A stretch of DNA of 64,000 nucleotides from Cordia subcordata. Its lineage: Eukaryota; Streptophyta; Magnoliopsida; Boraginales; Cordiaceae. Under the pieces are notes generated by a model. That model was not told the DNA's origin. It saw only the letters and a program-made list of their open reading frames with translations, and ran no database searches. The DNA lies in the NCBI GenBank assembly GCA_028554755.1, contig JAPTOF010000007.1, forward strand, positions 19,401,001 to 19,465,000, read 5' to 3'. How positions within the stretch are numbered: position 1 is the first letter of the stretch; the number at the start of each line of letters is the position of its first letter. Made by a program: the position numbers and the translations under genes. This document shows positions 11,909 to 23,033 of the stretch, piece after piece.

Positions 11909-12390
11909 ACTCTATATATGGTCTGGTGATGACTTTTTTTTATCAGATTGAAACTCAATTTTCCGTATGTAAATAAACAACGACGATTGATTCTCCTCCA
12001 TGAACTTACTTTCATTAGTTCTATTGGGAGATATATAGGTAACCCACGAACTTAACTTTTTATTAGTTCTATTGGAAGATATGTAGACAATTCACGAACT
12101 TATTGTGGATCTGATCTAAACATTTATTATGTTTCACTCAGGTAAATGAGTTCTTATTCCATCAATAAAGTTTTTTCTTTTTTTTTTTTCACTTAATTAT
12201 AGAAAGAAAGAGGGTTGGCACGATTTTAAACTATAGATAAATGATCAACTTTGTCTTTGACCTTTTTGAGAATAAAATTTGATTACTCTTTAAAATATGA
12301 TAATTCAATTTCTTATTACTTTCGTACTTGTAATTTGTGACAATTTTAGTTGTCAATGGTTTTAAGATTAGAATTACTGGTGCCGCACCT
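11909..12390. other. 3' flank of the serine-rich-like gene with a short tandem duplication
   Basis: At about 12013-12112 a unit of about 53 bp containing ATTAGTTCTATTGG(G/A)AGATAT and CACGAACTTA is present twice with mismatches. Otherwise AT-rich, with a poly-T run near 12180. Confidence 0.55.
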
Positions 12391-12592
12391 TTTTTTTCTT
12401 TTTTTTTTTTTAAAAGAGGCTAAACCATTAAATAACCACTAATCTCTGAAAAGGAACTCCACGAACATCTTCCCGAGGATGAATTTGAGTTGTTGTGGAG
12501 GACCATTCAACATGTACATCCCCATAGGCAGTTGAACACCCTAATTAGCCAGCCAATCCATGCTACGATTTGCTTCTATATAGTTGTGGTGC
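12391..12592 (-). pseudogene. LINE 3' end: RNase H C-terminus with poly(A)
   Basis: On the minus strand the frame reads EANRSMDWLAN, a stop, then GVQLPMGMYMLNGPPQQL; after one frameshift it reads DVRGVPFQR. This is the C-terminal helix region (R..DWLAN...LP.G...PP..L...) of the RNase H domain in plant LINE polyproteins. A T-rich run at about 12391-12412 on the plus strand corresponds to the poly(A) tail downstream of the stop. Only the last 60 or so codons remain, so it is a severely 5'-truncated insertion. Confidence 0.7.
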
Positions 12593-13309
12593 CACATTTT
12601 TCAATGGCTTTAAGATTACTGTCGTTAAAAATTTGTAGTGTCAAGACTACTGTGTTACAATAAAGGGGATATAGGACTGAATAATGTTGTTTCTTTAATG
12701 TTGCCAATTGATTTAGGACTATTATTGTAGCGATAAGACTACTGGTTGGTGTCATAAATAAAGGGAATATGGACTGAAAAATGTTAATTTTAAGGTTTTC
12801 TGAACTCGGGCAATGCATACTAATATAACGATAAGCGATTAAATTGTCATATTTTAGAAATATTTTAAAATAAAAATTTAATTATATTAGAACGTAAAAA
12901 TAAGAGATAAGACGAATCCTTTATCTGTAAACCCGCACGTATGAAAGTAGCAAAAAGTAAACTTGAATGGATGCTTTTATGCTAAAAGATTTTATTTTTT
13001 TAAGAAAAAAAATTTCCAACCTTTCAATTTTTCCAACTTGAAAGCGATGCTTTCATGCTAAACGAAACTTTTTTTATTTTTCAAAAACTGAAGGAAATAA
13101 GGGACATGGTGATCAGCTCTTATCAGTACGTAGGAGCTGTGATGCTACGTTGAGCTAAGTGCCATGGCATGGTGGGACCTTGTATCATGGTTTTCCACTA
13201 GTGTACTCCTGCAGAGTTAGGTGCTTTTACCGTGTGTGAATAATACGCTGTGTTATTTATGTATAGTAAATTTAGGAAAAAAATTAGTCCACGCACCAAG
13301 AATGTTTTC
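12593..13309. other. intergenic, no gene recognised
   Basis: AT-rich. The minus-strand open frame at 12576-12818 has no domain features and overlaps the LINE remnant. Confidence 0.4.
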
Positions 13310-13965
13310 ACGACTTGCACACACACAACCACAAACAAAAATACACACATTTATTTGTTTACCATACTATATATATTTGTTTATCACTTTCACGCGCACA
13401 CACAGAAACACACAAATGCAAACAAGTTTATTTGTTCACCATTTCATATATATTTGCTCACCATTCTCTCTCACAACACAAATACAAATACGTTTTTTTT
13501 TTCATTATTCCACATTTATCTATTCACCACTGTATATCTATTTATTTATTATTTCATATATATTTGTTCACCACTCTCTCTAACACACACAGACATACAC
13601 AAATACAAACACGTTTATTTGTTTACAACTCCACATTTAGTTGTTTACCCTTTACATATATTTATTTACCACTTTCACACAACACAAACACATAAATACA
13701 AATATATATATTTGTTCACAACTTTACATTTATTCGTCCACCGTTCTATAAATAGTTGTTCACTACTCTCACATACAAAGACAAACACATATATTTGTTC
13801 ACCACTTCTAACTATTTGTTCATAACTTTATATTTATTTGTTCATCGCTCTATATATAGTTGTTCACCACACTCACACATAAAAACAAACACGTATATTT
13901 ATTCACCACTTTACATATATTTGTTCATATAAATTCCCACACATAAACACATTTGCATGTACGCA
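13310..13965. repeat. degenerate minisatellite, TTTGTTCACCACT core
   Basis: For about 650 bp the sequence alternates CACACA-rich blocks (ACACACAAATACAAACACG type) with ATATATTTGTTCACCACT blocks, with spacing of roughly 25-80 bp. All three plus-strand frames stay open for long distances only because of this periodicity (repeated YLFT/CSPF peptides); they are not genes. Confidence 0.75.
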
Positions 13966-15366
13966 CACTTAAAGGTGAAGTCGGGCTTTAATGGTGGATT
14001 GAGCTTGGAGAGTCCAAACGCCACGTGGGAGATATGGTTAGAATCGTGACCATGAAGGAAGAGATTAGTAGTTGTGGCGCTGCGAGATGATGCCGGAATC
14101 TTTGCTGTCATGAAGAAGAAGATGATGAAGGCGTTAATGGTGGATCGGCATCCAGGAAATTTTCTTGGACATAATGCACATTGGTACGATTAACGTAGCA
14201 AGGCGAATTTTATAGTTGTGTTTATATAGTGTAAGATGACTTGTGGAGCAAAAAAGAGAAGAAGAGAGAAAAGAGAGGAGAGAGAAGAGAGAAAAGGGAG
14301 AAAGGAGAGGACAAGAGGAACGAACAGACAAGCGTGATGAGCCGTGGTTTTTTTTTTTTTTTTTAAATGCGCGAGGGAGCATCTTGCTCCACACGAGCGC
14401 ACACATGCAGGACTACCAAATAATTTGCGTGGGACGATCCACAAATGTTGTACAAGAGAATTCGTGAATTAAGGCCAACATTATAGCACGCCTGGATGCA
14501 GCGGACCACGTCACTGTTATTGCAAATTTAGAATTTTCTTAATTAGCTTTATGATATGAAATTTAATATATTTATATACAATTAGATTAGGTATGAAACT
14601 TCAAGTATTCTTATCACAATATTAGAGTTGGATTTTGAGGTAGTTTATGTATCATTTTTGTGTAACCCATCTCTGGTTTTTAATTCTCAATTCTTGTTAC
14701 AGGATTCGTGATGGTTCTAGTTGGGTACATTGTGAAGCATGTGTATAGAGAAACTAATTCCTGTGCTGATTTGGTCTTAGTTAACCTTTAGGCTTTCACG
14801 AGATCATAGAATTTCTGGAAGAGTTATTACTTTGCATTAAGAAGGACAAGAAGTAGAAATTCTCTAACCTCGCGTTGCGTTTATCTAATTCTTTTTCCTA
14901 CTTAGCCTCCCTGGCGTCAAAAAAGAAAAAAGAAAAAAGAAAAAATAAAATTTCGAAACTTGACAAACAACAAAATAACAAGTTAATATTTGAATGCTTG
15001 TGTTGTGCCATAAACTATTGAAACCTAAAGGGAATTAACAAGGAACTCAAAACGTGGTATCAGTAATGGAGTCAGGAATTTGATCTTAAAAGCTTATTAA
15101 ATACACTAATATTAATACACTAATATTAAAGAGTATAACGTTATACTATAAAATTTGTTAGAAAATGATATATCAAAAATAGAACTAAAGCATTTAATTT
15201 GCTTCAGGATGTCAAAACCATCTCGTGTCATAGTGCATGGTAATGTGCATGAGATAAATTCTTTTAGAATTTTAGACTTTTTTATTTATTGTTGTAAGAG
15301 AGATTTGATACATTTCTTTATTTATTTTATTTAACAGTACGGTCAGAATCAAGCTTCGTCGCCATA
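13966..15366. other. intergenic; purine tract and poly-T
   Basis: A nearly pure GA tract (GAAGAGAGAAAAGAGAGGAG type) spans about 14241-14335, followed by a T run at about 14347-14364. The minus-strand open frames across it (14134-14406, 14190-14444) are serine/leucine-rich artefacts of the tract. No gene recognised. Confidence 0.45.
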
Positions 15367-15594
15367 GGACTTGTTTGGATTAGATTTTTCTTTTAGGAAA
15401 AAGTACTTTTTTTCCTGAGAAAGTTACATTAAATTTGTAATAACTATTTGATTTGACTTATAAAAAAGTTGAAACTCTAAAAAAAGTTCAAATACAACTT
15501 TTTTTAGAAGTCAGAATTTTCAACTTTTGAAAAAAATTATTTTTCAAAAGTTGTTAAAAAAAGGATTTTGAAAAAAATCAATCCAAACGAACCC
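15367..15594. repeat. MITE, family 1 copy A
   Basis: Ends GGACTTGTTTGGATTAGATT and, reverse-complemented, GGGTTCGTTTGGATTGATT. The interior is rich in complementary CAAAAGTT/AACTTTTG blocks. About 228 bp, no coding. Related copies are at 19559, 34777 and 45266. Confidence 0.7.
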
Positions 15595-15634
15595 ATAGTC
15601 CAGCATCATGCAAGCAGCCGGAAGAAACATACAT

Positions 15635-15682
15635 ACGTACGTACATACATACGTGTGTATGTGTGTGTGTGTATGTATGTAC
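15635..15682. repeat. self-complementary CATACGTA / GTATGTAT microsatellite
   Basis: ACATACATACGTACGTACAT runs into GTGTGTGTGTATGTATGTAC. The two halves are reverse complements, so the tract could form a hairpin. Confidence 0.7.
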
Positions 15683-16476
15683 TTTGCACGTGGACATACA
15701 CGTGAGGTGACATTATGACTTTCCAGGTTTACATATTACTCACTGGCATGAAGAGACTTGAACCATGATTCCTCTATGACCATTTTAGTAGCTTGGACTC
15801 CAATATCATCTTAATTGATCACTTTGTAGAAAAGTTTAAACTATTCAAGAGGAGTTTACTTTTCATTCACCTCCTGTGGTTTTATTTAGGCATTTGACTA
15901 ATGGATAATAATGATAGTTCTTTCAATTGTCACACGATTGTGTATGCTTCAACCAATCATGAAACTATATGGCTCTAAAACAGTAAGACTAGTTCTACCA
16001 TGAGTGGACTCCTCGTTAGGAAGAGCTTAGGATTCCCTAGCTTCTCTTTTTCAACTTAAATATGCATTCTAAGAGGCCATCGATGTAAAAGCTCGCTACC
16101 TCAATGTTAACTCTTGGCCACACCTCTATAATATGTTTCAGGGTTGTGTAGTTAAACCATTAAAACGTTACATGAGCAAGAGTAATCGAACATGTGAAAG
16201 TCAAATGTGGAGTATTATGTTTAGAAAATTATTTTCAACTAAAATTTAGATTACAGATTAAATATTGATAATGTTTTACAACATGTATTAATGAAAAGGT
16301 CTTACTAGTGATTTTTCCTAAAAATACTATTTATAAGCATCTATTACCAAACATGGTTAATAGCTTATAAGCATATAATATCTAAATACTTTTATATTTA
16401 TTTATTATTTACTTATAAGCATAAGATACTATCTATAAATATCAGTTGCTTGCAAGCACGTTCAAATAAGCAAAAT
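15683..16476. other. 3' flank of the unidentified gene, no feature recognised
   Basis: AT-rich, with short CTTATAAGCAT repeats near 16330-16450 that may be an eroded MITE. No coding region recognised. Confidence 0.35.
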
Positions 16477-17169
16477 CTATGTTGTTTCTGAGTCAATGAT
16501 GCCAGTTTCAAGCTTCGCGAGCTCGACCTCAATCTAAGGGAGAAGGCAAAAAGAGCGCTTTAGTAACTCCTAGAAATTACATTAGGAAGAATTTAACTAA
16601 AAACTGTAGTTATTCTAAGACTATAGTCATAAATTGCATTTTGTTCGCATTTATTACAGATGACTACCATTTGCAAGAAAACTTTAATAGCAAGATGTCT
16701 ATAGTGAAAAAACAATCAAACCTTTGCCTTTTGAACCATGTAACCTTTGGCTTCATCACTAGTGCCAACGCTAGATGTTGATGTCCCTGCGTTGGTTGGT
16801 TCACAAGTCATTAGCAAATTGTTGTATATAATCCTAGCATTGTCTCCTTGTATTGAAAAAGGAAAAAACAAACAAAACCTAAAGACTACTTCTGGATTAG
16901 AGGTAACTCAGATGGTTGACTACTTTCTCCAAAAATGATAACCTGGGCTCAAATCCAAGTGGGGACGGGGATTGAGTTGGAGGAGAGGAGTTTATTTAAA
17001 AAAGAAAAAACCCAAAGAATGCTTTGATTCTTACTTATCGCAGTGGCCAAGCCATCTGTCTTCAGGATCTCCGCGATAAGAATAACAGTTGGGATTGCTG
17101 GAATATGTAGGGGCAAATGAAGAAAATCTCGTCATCTTCTCTTTGAATACTCGACTATCATCAACAGTA
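16477..17169 (-). CDS. unidentified gene, three C-terminal exons
   Basis: Three segments splice in one frame on the minus strand. Exon a (17035-17169) encodes TVDDSRVFKEKMTRFSSFAP, TYSSNPNCYSYRGDPEDRWL and GHCD, and ends at an AA|GTAAG donor. Exon b (16722-16770) encodes VGTSDEAKGYMVQKAK. Exon c (16477-16533) encodes IEVELAKLETGIIDSETT and a stop. All phases match (2/1, then 0/0), with GT/AG at every junction, which argues for a real gene. I do not recognise the protein. The C-terminus looks helical and charged. No upstream exon was found between here and YLMG1, so either the 5' part lies in the AT-rich 17.2-18.4 kb DNA with weak exons or this is a truncated copy. The first intron carries a SINE. 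Confidence 0.55.
16893..17010 (+). mobile_element. tRNA-derived SINE, copy A
   Basis: Contains a box-A-like GTAACTCAGATGGTTGAC and a box-B-like GGGCTCAAATCC, spaced as in a tRNA-derived RNA polymerase III promoter, then a GGGGACGGGGATTGAGTTGG body and an A-rich tail. It closely matches the copy at 46545. It lies in the intron between exons a and b of the unidentified gene, on the opposite strand. Possible imperfect flanking repeats: AACCTAAAGA on the left and AACCCAAAGA on the right. Confidence 0.7.
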
Positions 17170-18399
17170 CTTACAGGAACAAAGTGAAGACTTTAAATTA
17201 AGAGGAACGAAATTATAATACTTGCAAAATAATTCATATATTACAAAATATTTTAAATAAATGACTAATGCATTCAAAATACTTGTTAGCAAATATTCAC
17301 AGAATCTTCTACATCAATAATATAACTTCAGTATCAATACTACTAAAGATATCTTTGATTCACAACTAACTAATGTGTTATTACTTCATCACTATTAAAC
17401 AGATTTGAGGTTAAGTCAAATATTTAAATACAAATAGATGTATCTAAACCATTTAAATATCCAAGTTACAATCTCTCAATGTTTTTTAATGACATATTAA
17501 CATAGTAGAATTTAATATCTTATTCTCTTCTAAGTTTTTAATAGCCTACTTTTTTTGTATTATTTATTTTAGTTGAATTATTTCAACTGTTCTTGTCTTG
17601 TTGACTTCCATATATTTGCCCCCCTCTTTTATACTGTCTTTAATTACTTTAATTTCTTGCTTTTCTTTCTTCTTCTCCTTCATATATATGATGATTATAA
17701 CAAATTAGGACTAATTTCCTCTATTTTCTCTCTTATTTCCCCTAACCTTGCTTACTTCCACTCATATCAGGATACCATCAAGTGGTCTTGGGTTAATACC
17801 CAAAATCTGATCATGGAAAAATTCTAACAGATACCAAACATCATTACAGTATACTGGAAAACCAGGAGTTTATCTAGTTTAGACAAACTGCATACCAGGA
17901 TAAGGACACTAAAACCTGGACATGTAAAATGATTTGATTACTATGGGCATATGAAAATGGTGAAAGAATGACTAATAAGTGAGGAACCATATAAATCTAC
18001 TATTGATAAAAGAAGGACTCAGTAACAACACAAGAAGCACCTCTATCTCTTAGCAGTATACCATGTAACCATTCAATAACACCAGGAAAAAAGAATTTCC
18101 GAAAGCCATAACACCGAAGAAGGAGAGAAGACAGTGACTAATTGTATCATTGGAAGATAAAATGAGATAAGTATTTCCCGACATCTCAATAAACCAGAGC
18201 AAAACATATACAAAAGAAAAACAAAAGAATAAAGTAAAAGAGAGTTGAACCATTAATGTTATCTTTCTCACAAGACTAGAAATTCAACAAATAAAAGGGA
18301 GTCACCAAAAACTTCCAACTCGATAATAAAGATCCACTCAAAGAAGCAACATCCGTAATTATTCAATTCAGTATAAGGAGTATGTAATTGAACTTAAAT
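17170..18399. other. AT-rich DNA between unidentified gene and YLMG1
   Basis: No exon recognised. A 73-codon minus frame at 18050-18271 is hydrophobic but has no family motif. This may be intron or untranslated sequence of the neighbouring gene. Confidence 0.35.
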
Positions 18400-18766
18400 A
18401 ACCAAAAAGAACTAGTAGATCATCCAAAATTCAACTCACTAATACACATTATCCAATAACCGAAAACTCACAAATCTCTTATTCTCACGTATGAATCCTT
18501 ACTCGATGATTTGCCTATCTAATGATTCCCCAGAAGCAATTATACTCCCAGAGATAATATATCCCGAAGAAGCAACATCAATAATGATTGAACTCTACAT
18601 GAGTAAATTAATTGGACTCAAAAGGACAAGAAAAACTAGTACATTATCCAAAATTCAACCCATTAATACATAATAAAGAATAACCAACAACACATAAAAC
18701 TTGATAAAGATCATCAGTCCTTACTCAATGAATTGGCTATTCATTAGCTCCCCACACGCGCTCGCC
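18400..18766. repeat. diverged tandem duplication, about 223-bp period, in the YLMG1 3' flank
   Basis: ATCCAAAATTCAACTCACTA at about 18422 recurs as ATCCAAAATTCAACCCATTA at about 18646, and CCTTACTCGATGATTTGCC at about 18498 recurs as CCTTACTCAATGAATTGGC at about 18720. The unit ends just past the stop codon, so the 3' UTR was duplicated. Confidence 0.65.
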
Positions 18767-19498
18767 TCAATACGCTCCTCTGCTGCTATTCAATACCGAA
18801 CCAAGCGCACCCAACACTGCAAAAGCCAGAAGAGGACTAACATCCAGAGTATCAAAAATAGGGGGGATAATGTTCCTGAAAAGATTCAAATAAGGATCAC
18901 AAAGGTCCCGAATAGCCGATAGAGGCTGCTTTTCCCAAGGTATATTAGGGAACCAACTAAGCAGAACCCTAACCATCAACACCCCACTGTATATATCAAG
19001 CCATTTAGCCAGTCCGGCCGCCACCACCGTCAGAGGCGTGTTCAAATACCCAGTTGGCCGGTCCTTCACCGCCGCGAAGAACGCGGGGCTCACGGTGTAA
19101 ACCACGGCCTGTTGAAGACCATGGAGGCCTTTCAATTGTATTCCCAATTCAACAACTTTGCTCGCAAACACCTTGGAGGCAGCCAAGGTGATCGCTAGGA
19201 GTGTTGTGAGTGTCCGAGTTGACCCAGTGAGTAAAGGGTGAGTTGGGTTCGAGGTTTTGGGAGATTTGGTTGATGGGATTAAAGAAGAAGATGCTGAAAT
19301 GGTGAGTTTTTTGTGGGGGAAAGTATGAATTTTCTGGTGGGTGATGAAATTGATTGCTTTGGGTTTTGAGAGGTGGAAGAAGAAGGGTTTTGGGATTGGG
19401 ATTGACTTGGGAGGAGAGAGAAAATTAGGGTTTTTGAGAATCGGGGATTGAGAGGCCAGGAGAGAAGAAGCCATGGTTGAGTTGTGCTCTGAAGCCAC
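18767..19498 (-). CDS. YLMG1: YlmG homolog 1, chloroplast YGGT-family membrane protein
   Basis: A single-exon, 243-residue protein. Residues 1 to about 75 are rich in Ser, Pro and Lys without acidic residues, a plastid transit peptide. A hydrophobic segment lies at about 96-112. The YGGT domain spans about 160-237, with membrane helices near 168-184 and 221-236 and the conserved RVLLSWFPNI, DPYLNLFRNIIPP and SPLLAFAVL motifs. YlmG proteins derive from the cyanobacterial division-locus gene; Arabidopsis YLMG1-1 is reported to affect chloroplast nucleoid distribution and thylakoid-associated functions. A second in-frame Met at residue 9 (MASSLL) is an equally plausible start. The gene ends with a typical SSRGAY-type tail. 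Family call very secure; physiological role inferred from the homolog. Confidence 0.95.
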   Translation of the reverse strand: MASEHNSTMASSLLASQSPILKNPNFLSPPKSIPIPKPFFFHLSKPKAINFITHQKIHTFPHKKLTISASSSLIPSTKSPKTSNPTHPLLTGSTRTLTTLLAITLAASKVFASKVVELGIQLKGLHGLQQAVVYTVSPAFFAAVKDRPTGYLNTPLTVVAAGLAKWLDIYSGVLMVRVLLSWFPNIPWEKQPLSAIRDLCDPYLNLFRNIIPPIFDTLDVSPLLAFAVLGALGSVLNSSRGAY

Positions 19499-19558
19499 AA
19501 ACTTGGAAGAATGATTTTTCTCTATTGCATGAGAGAATTAACTTGTAGGACAGTGTCT

Positions 19559-19770
19559 GGGCCCGTTTGGGTAAGGCTTTTCTTAACGAGAAAGTCTTTT
19601 AACAAAAATAATTTATTTTGAAAATAAGTATTTAGATTAATTGTTTTTTCGAAAATTAAAAATTCAGATAAAATTTTTCAAAAATAAAAAATTCGAATTT
19701 TTCGAAGGTGAATTTTCTTCTAAAATTATATTAAAAAACAATTTTTTTAAAACTTAGTCCAAACGAGTCC
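19559..19770. repeat. MITE, family 1 copy B
   Basis: Ends GGGCCCGTTTGGGTAAGG and, reverse-complemented, GGACTCGTTTGGACTAAG. The interior is AT-rich and self-complementary. It lies about 60 bp upstream of the YLMG1 start, so it is within that gene's promoter or 5' UTR. Confidence 0.65.
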
Positions 19771-20230
19771 TTTGCGTAAATCAAACAGTTCTAGACAGAA
19801 ATAGCCCAAACCGAAAAATCAGGCCCAACTAATGAGGATACAAAGACTCGACAAGAGGCAGCACATAAACGCCCAATCAGGTAGTAAAAGAAATATAGAA
19901 GCCCAAAGGGTTCAACACAAAAAAAGAGGGTTGAAGCCCACCCTAATTTCTTTGAAATTTTTGAGCAAGAAGATAACTTAAAATTTAAAAGATTTGAACA
20001 AATTGGATACATATAATGATAAAATGTCGAATCTTTTTGCCATTGGTTAAAAGTGAATCTATTTATATACTATCTACATGTAACAACAAATCATATCCAC
20101 ATTTCTTCTCACTTAGTTAAGCCTTCAAATTTCCACTTCTTTTTATGAATGCCCACCCCAAGATTGTTGTAAATTCTCAATCAAATGAAATCTTAATTTT
20201 CAAAAGTAAGTTCCGAATAAAGCCGGTATC
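19771..20230. other. intergenic upstream of YLMG1
   Basis: No gene recognised. A 73-codon minus frame at 19791-20012 has no domain features. Confidence 0.35.
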
Positions 20231-20342
20231 AAGTGTTAGACGGTATTCAGCAGTGCTTATTTGAGTGTTTATAAAGCTCCTTTCATTAAATTTTTTTTGA
20301 ATACTTGTAAACACTCAAATAAACACTGCCAAACACGTTCTT
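20231..20342. repeat. short MITE with long terminal inverted repeats
   Basis: CAGTGCTTATTTGAGTGTTTA on the left is matched by the reverse complement of TAAACACTCAAATAAACACTG on the right, separated by about 40 bp. Outer bases GTGTTAGACGG and CCAAACACG also pair. A compact hAT-like foldback. Confidence 0.7.
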
Positions 20343-20680
20343 AATTCATTCTTTCTTCTTGGTGCTTGCATGAATATTATGCTAGTGTAGATTGGTATTG
20401 TCAAGAGAGACACTTGAAATGATTCCCATTGCAAATGTTATGACTCAATATCATGTATCGACATAAATCATCCTTTCACATTTTATACAATGAAATCATT
20501 ATCATCCATTGTCTCAAAATAAAAGATGAATTAGACAAAGAGAAGACACAAAATATTGCTTGTCTCGATAATACCATAAGATCAACATTATGAATTAATA
20601 GATGCTATAATTTTCACAAAATTTCAGTGGTTGTACATGAAAAAAGAAAATTATAAAATAATTAATAGATATGTTAAAGA

Positions 20681-20940
20681 TTAGCACAAAGGAAATAAAT
20701 GTAGACGAAAAGCCTCTATCAAACGCCCATTTGAGACCATCTGCATAATTAATTTCTTCAATATCCAAAGGGGCCACACGACAGGACGCAATGCTAGGCT
20801 GAAGCCTCGACGCTTATTTCCCAACCGTAGACTGCCACATCTCCGCCTCCTCAGACGCCGCCGGCCAGTGCTGCAATGTCTCAGTACCACGGCGGTGTTG
20901 GAAAACGGAGAGATCGTAAAAGGACCTCGCCTTGGCATGC
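20681..20940 (-). pseudogene. unidentified decayed coding fragment
   Basis: This island is clearly richer in G and C than its AT-rich surroundings. One minus frame reads ARSFYDLSVFQHRRGTETLQ, then a stop, then VAPLDIEEINYADGLKWAFD. The composition suggests former coding DNA, but I recognise no domain; a gene fragment carried by a transposon is possible. Confidence 0.3.
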
Positions 20941-20995
20941 TAAGAGATAACGCTGGTGGCTAATTTAATGTCCATAGGATTTGATTTTACTAGTT

Positions 20996-21052
20996 CTATA
21001 TATATACATATGCATATATCTATCTATCTATCTATCTATATATATATATATT
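20996..21052. repeat. (TATC)n and (TA)n compound microsatellite
   Basis: TATC repeats flanked on both sides by TA runs. Confidence 0.85.
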
Positions 21053-21896
21053 AATCATGAACGTCATTATAGCAGCAATTGTAAAGATCACGATGTTGAT
21101 CTTCTGACGCTTTCTGCATTTTAAGAAACAAACTTCGCCGAAGAGAAAGAGCATTATATTCCATTTTTTTTTGGGAGACCTATCATGCATCTGTATATAA
21201 AGAAACTAATAAATGTGCAAATTAATTGGTTAACTTTGGGCTAAATCTAGAACTATCGCGCATGCTTGAAGATCTACTTGACGCAATCAAAAAGCTGCTG
21301 GGAAAAAATGATTTTTCCATCATTAGAGGTGCTGGCTTCATAAGTAGACTAGGCGGCATAGTCTTAAACAAAGCATTTTTCGTACATGCGTTACACTTAA
21401 AGAATTGATTGTGATCCAAGGAAGTTAGACCTAAGTACATCAGTTTCTTCTAAATCATAAGGTTAATCTAATTCTATATATCTCCTTGCTTATAAGCTAA
21501 ACCTATGTGACATATATATATAATACTTTGTTGGGAAAAGAAATACTTTCGGCTTATAATGGAACAAGGAACTACTTTGCTAGCTTGGCCATCACGCTTC
21601 AAATCTATCAATCTATGCATTTTATTAGTTTCGGGAGAATGCTACTTTCCCCCATAAATTTTTGTTTAAATTCCAAATTCTCTAATGAGATTTTAGTTTT
21701 ACCTATTCAATTTCATGATATCAAGTTTTAACAAATAATGTCTTATATTGAAGAATATTTTTATTTTTTATAAGTCAATCGAGTTATTTTATTTTATTTT
21801 ATATTTTTTACTTTATGTATTTAAAGTTTAAGTTCATTGCAAAAAAAGTCATATATTAAGTCAGAAAAAACCAGTTTCAATTTTATGTGTGTGTGT

Positions 21897-21932
<36 letters not shown>

Positions 21933-22570
21933 TTTAAGCTGAAACTAAAATTTTTATTTAATTTTTGCACATAGCATAACTTTCATATAGTAAGTTGCTT
22001 TGAGTTTTTCTTATTCGTTTATATTTTTGAACGGTTAGCTAGTCCAAAAAGAATTACATATGTGGTTAGGAAAAGAAATTGGACTCCATTATAGACACGC
22101 GAGAGCACACACACACATATGTGTATAATTTTAATTGCATGTAACACAAATATTGTACAATAAATCATTTTTTATGCTTTCAAACTTAATAGTTTGTGAT
22201 TTTCTATTTTGTTTTTGACTTTAAGTTTTATTTAAAGATTTTATTATATTATTTTATCTAATTTTTTATTTCGTTTTCTTTTATAAATAAAAAGGACGAA
22301 ACTGTCTTCAAGATAATGAAGGTTTTGTTTGTTAAAGTTTAATGATATAGAAAATATTGATAAAACTAAAATTCCATGAGCGGTTTGGAATTTAGAGCTT
22401 ACGGGAGAAAACGACATTTACCCAATAGAAATGTACCCCATAAAGAGTTCTGGAGCTTTTTAAAAAGGTTATAAATGAATTCTAGCTTAATATGAAATAG
22501 CAGAAGTTAAGTTATACTTGGAGAAGTGTTGATGGGCAAAGTGGAAAAGTTAATTAAAATATTTAAATAT
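21053..22570. other. AT-rich intergenic DNA
   Basis: No gene recognised. A (GT)n/(AT)n tract lies at about 21885-21930. The 60-codon plus frame at 21226-21408 has a sensible composition but no recognisable family. Confidence 0.35.
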
Positions 22571-22955
22571 AGGTTAATTTTATTATAGGTCCTCATTATT
22601 GCAATGTAGCTTCAATTTGGTCCTCATTGTTATAAAATATTTATATTCATTCTTAAAGTTTTACAAGCTTAATCAAATTGGTTTTTATTATTTAGAACTA
22701 TACATGTTATTCTTAATATTTCATAAATTATTCGAAGTAGTCCTATCTTAAGGGAAAAAAGAAAGAGTGAAAAAAGGGGGCCTAATTTGAATACATTGTA
22801 AAATATTGAGAGCTAACATGAATCTTTTTAAATGATATGAACTAATCTAATTATTTTTATGAAATATTAAAAATTAATTTGAACAGTTTAGAGTTATAGG
22901 GACAAATTTGAAGAAATATACAAACTTTTAGGACTTTTAATATAATCAACCCAAT
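22571..22955. repeat. possible MITE with imperfect terminal repeats
   Basis: Left arm GGTTAATTTTATTATAGGTC CTCATT compared with the reverse complement of the right arm, GGGTTGATTATATTAAAAGTC CTAAAA, with CAAATT(T/G)GTCC blocks in both arms. The match is loose and the borders uncertain. Confidence 0.35.
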
Positions 22956-23033
22956 ATTTAAATACTTTACTTTTTCCTAATGCAATTCTCATTTTCCCCG
23001 TTTCTTTTAAAATAAAAGATATAATATATCAAC

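Noticed and set aside
11497..12015. 172-codon open frame on minus
   Set aside because: It is the reverse strand of the serine-rich-like exon; codon use and the CLCAPTTH motif support the plus strand.
13250..13825. 191-codon open frame on plus
   Set aside because: It spans the CACACA/TTTGTTCACC minisatellite; other frames are equally open and the peptide is repeat-derived.
14134..14444. Two overlapping minus frames rich in Ser and Leu
   Set aside because: Products of the GA tract; no conserved motif.
16501..16560. Plus-strand reading ELDLNLREKAKRAL resembling a gypsy integrase tail
   Set aside because: Too short, and the minus strand gives a phase-matched terminal exon at the same place.
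16893..17010. A and B boxes suggesting a tRNA gene
   Set aside because: No cloverleaf or acceptor stem; the A tail and the matching copies show it is a SINE.
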